Shown here: in pieces, positions 62,183-64,000 of the stretch
How positions within the stretch are numbered: position 1 is the stretch's first letter
Layout of the letters: each line of letters opens with the position of its first letter
Origin: Janthinobacterium sp. PC23-8
Lineage (GTDB): Bacteria > Pseudomonadota > Gammaproteobacteria > Burkholderiales > Burkholderiaceae_D
Assembly: GCF_002250505.1 (NCBI RefSeq)
Contig: NZ_NJGY01000005.1
Coordinates: 1-64,000, forward strand
Direction: 5' to 3'
DNA: 64,000 nucleotides
The notes under the pieces: model-generated
The model's input: only the letters and a program-made list of their open reading frames with translations
What the model was told of the DNA's origin: nothing
Databases searched by the model: none
Program-made: the position numbers and the translations under genes

Positions 62183-62219
62183 GGCCCCGGGCAAGCGATA
62201 CGCTTATCGCGCCCGGGCC
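62183..62219. other. Large GC hairpin between pal and cpoB
   Basis: CCGGGC/GCCCGG form an outer stem enclosing a second hairpin GCGATA-CGCT-TATCGC. No T-run follows, so it may stabilise the pal transcript end or limit read-through rather than terminate. Confidence 0.5.
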
Positions 62220-62234
62220 GTCAGCGGCAAACCA

Positions 62235-62759
62235 TCAATAAACGATGTCAGCGCGGCGGTTTTCAGCCCATGCTGCTTCGTTGCTGCCTTGTGCTTTAGG
62301 CTTTTCCTTGCCCAGCGATACGGCTTCCATCTGGCCTTCCGATACGCCCAGGGCCGACATCGATTTACGCACGGCTTCAGCACGTTTCTGGCCCAGGGCC
62401 AGGTTGTACTCAGCGCCACCGCGTTCATCGGTGTTACCTTGGATCAGGATCTTGCGCGCAGGGGTTTTGACCAGGTAGGCAGCGTGGTTTTGCACCACGG
62501 CGGTGTCGGCTTCACGGACGACGTATTTGTCGAAGTCGAAGTAGACGCTACGGTTGGCCAGCACGCCTTTCGGATCGTCCAGCGGATCGACCGAACCGGT
62601 CGTCACTGGCTGTACCTGGCGTGGGTCCGCAGGCGCTGCTGGTGCTGCCTGAGGCGCGCGCTCGACAACTGGAGTTTCCGCCAGTTTCACTGGGGTGCTG
62701 CAAGCGGACAGCAGTGTAGCGGCGGCGGCGATGAATGCCAGGCTTTTGAAGTTACTCAT
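62235..62759 (-). CDS. pal: Peptidoglycan-associated lipoprotein
   Basis: 174 residues. A lipoprotein signal peptide has the lipobox LLSAC (Cys at residue 20), followed by a Pro/Ala-rich linker to ~60. An OmpA-like domain follows, with VYFDFDKYVVR and GNTDERGGAEYNLALGQKRAEAVR, which bind diaminopimelate. It is anchored in the outer membrane, holds peptidoglycan, and partners with TolB. It follows tolB after 46 bases. Confidence 0.97.
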   Translation of the reverse strand: MSNFKSLAFIAAAATLLSACSTPVKLAETPVVERAPQAAPAAPADPRQVQPVTTGSVDPLDDPKGVLANRSVYFDFDKYVVREADTAVVQNHAAYLVKTPARKILIQGNTDERGGAEYNLALGQKRAEAVRKSMSALGVSEGQMEAVSLGKEKPKAQGSNEAAWAENRRADIVY

Positions 62760-62805
62760 TTTTGTATTCTCCGGGTCAATGGTTAAAGGTGCAACTGTAC
62801 AGCAT

Positions 62806-64000
62806 TTACTTCATGAAAGGACCCCAGGTGGGCTCCTTGATATTGCCAGCTTGCGTAGTCAAACGCTGTTTGACGCGGCCATCCACCGATACCACTGCCA
62901 GCGACTTGCGTCGTCCGGATTCGGTCGCGTACATGATATATTTCCCGTTGGGCGAAAAGCTCGGTGATTCGTCGTTGGCGGTGTCCGACAGGCGCAGTTC
63001 CTGGCCACTGGCCAGGTCGAGCGCGTAGAGCTGGAAATTGCCATCCCGACGGGAGATATAAGCGAGTGTCTTCCCGTCGGACGAGATCCGCGGGCTGATG
63101 TTGTAGGAGCCGCCAAACGTCACGCGCTTGGCTTCGCCGCCGCTGCTCGACATGCGGTAGATTTGTGGTCCGCCGCTGCGATCGCTGGTGAAGTAAATGC
63201 TTTGGCCATCGGCCGAAAACTGGGGTTCGGTATCGATGCCGCTGCTGTTGCTGACGCGGCGCAGGCCGCTGCCATCGGCATTGACGGTATAGACCTGAGT
63301 GTGGCCGTCGCGCGACAGGGCCACGGCCAGGCTGTTGCCGTCCGGGCTCCAGCTTGGCGCCGAGTTGCTGCCTTTTTCATTCGAGACGATGGTGCGCTGG
63401 CGCGTCACCAGGTTCTGCACGTAGACGATCGGTTTTTTCTTTTCAAACGACACGTAAGCCACCTTGGTGCCGTCCGGCGACCACGAAGGCGAAATGATCG
63501 GCTCGTTCGAGCGCAGCGCGACCTGGATGCCTTCGCCGTCGGCGTCGGCCACTTCCAGGCGGTATTCGCGCCCCGTTTGCGTCACGTAGGCGATGCGGGT
63601 GGCGAAAGCGCCCTTGGTGCCGGTCAGTTTTTCATAGATATCGTCGGCGATCTTGTGCGCCAGCAAGCGATTGAACTGCGGCGCGGCCGCGTTGTTCATG
63701 CTCGACAGCTGGGCGCTCTTGACGGTGTCGTACAGCTTGTAGCGCACGTCGAGGCGGCCGTCGGCCAGGGCCTGCACGCTGCCGGCGGCCAGCGCGTCGG
63801 CGCCGCGCGACTTCCACTGGTCATAGCTGACGGGTGCCGTTTCCGACATTTCCGCGCCGTCGATAATCTTGAACACGCCGCTGCGCGCCAGATCGGCCTT
63901 GATGATGCCGGACAGCGATTGCGGTGCTGCCGATTCGTTGGCAAAGTTGGCGATGGCGACCGGAATCTGGTTGCTGCCGATACCGGTAATTTCCACGCGC
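62806..64000 (-). CDS. tolB: Tol-Pal system protein TolB (5' end outside window)
   Basis: About 398 residues are visible; the signal peptide and start codon lie beyond base 64000. The N-terminal domain (IPVAIANFANESA) is followed by a beta-propeller with repeated PSWSPDGTKVAYVSF, PSWSPDGNSLAVAL, PQFSADGQSIYFTS, PRISSDGKTLAYIS and PSFSPNGKYIMYAT blades. It is a periplasmic protein linking Pal to TolA. It is first in the visible tolB-pal-cpoB run, and the remaining tol genes should lie further right. Confidence 0.96.
   Translation of the reverse strand, partial: RVEITGIGSNQIPVAIANFANESAAPQSLSGIIKADLARSGVFKIIDGAEMSETAPVSYDQWKSRGADALAAGSVQALADGRLDVRYKLYDTVKSAQLSSMNNAAAPQFNRLLAHKIADDIYEKLTGTKGAFATRIAYVTQTGREYRLEVADADGEGIQVALRSNEPIISPSWSPDGTKVAYVSFEKKKPIVYVQNLVTRQRTIVSNEKGSNSAPSWSPDGNSLAVALSRDGHTQVYTVNADGSGLRRVSNSSGIDTEPQFSADGQSIYFTSDRSGGPQIYRMSSSGGEAKRVTFGGSYNISPRISSDGKTLAYISRRDGNFQLYALDLASGQELRLSDTANDESPSFSPNGKYIMYATESGRRKSLAVVSVDGRVKQRLTTQAGNIKEPTWGPFMK

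Overview
The window is high-GC, densely packed DNA with the gene content and synteny of a betaproteobacterium of the family Oxalobacteraceae. It looks most like Janthinobacterium, Duganella or Massilia; the family is an inference from overall gene character and order, and the genus is a guess. It opens inside the 3' end of a 5S rRNA gene, so it lies just downstream of an rRNA operon, and it closes inside tolB. No integrase, transposase, phage module or CRISPR array was seen.

Layout. 0-6.5 kb: 5S rRNA end, a chemoreceptor, a leucine-rich-repeat protein kinase, a Cys-rich nitronate monooxygenase-like enzyme, yajQ, murB, ppnP. 6.6-15.2 kb (minus strand): a complete seven-gene Wsp chemosensory operon in the order wspA-B-C-D-E-F-R, ending in the diguanylate cyclase WspR. 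15.4-17.6 kb: argF and argG. 17.8-20.7 kb: a large TPR-GAF histidine kinase without an adjacent response regulator. 21-24.2 kb: the four-base-overlapping set M48 protease-phhB-rsgA, divergent from orn. 24.2-30.2 kb: a LysR regulator divergent from an EamA exporter, an AT-rich pair of small unknown genes, a Fur-box-preceded hemS, a YecA/SEC-C protein and an SrkA-type kinase.

30.3-42.1 kb holds the most unusual block: an 811-residue Ala/Glu coiled-coil protein converging on a tellurium-resistance-type (Ter) cluster. That cluster encodes a TerC-like membrane protein, TerD, an AIM24-family protein, a two-domain TerD/TerA protein and a tightly overlapping enzyme set (ATP-grasp, phosphoribosyltransferase-TRSP, HAD phosphatase, StiP/PELOTA-type protein, CitE-like lyase). 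Comparative genomics has proposed that such sets make a nucleoside-like metabolite; the product is, as far as I know, undefined.

42.2-64 kb: a PAP2-like protein, a two-gene RND efflux pump, a low-complexity lipoprotein, an exported SAM hydroxide-adenosyltransferase homologue, nnrD with a histidine phosphatase, a cystine-type symporter, several small proteins, a YigZ/IMPACT protein, tRNA-Lys, an SDR, a second chemoreceptor, an acyltransferase, a VOC protein, a 547-residue unknown membrane protein, an orphan BrnA-like antitoxin, two more identical tRNA-Lys genes, and the cell-envelope genes cpoB, pal and tolB.

Themes. c-di-GMP recurs within 20 kb: synthesis (WspR), binding (YajQ) and terminal degradation of pGpG (Orn). 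Many minus-strand genes overlap as ATGA, which indicates translational coupling in the Wsp, Ter and M48-phhB-rsgA operons.
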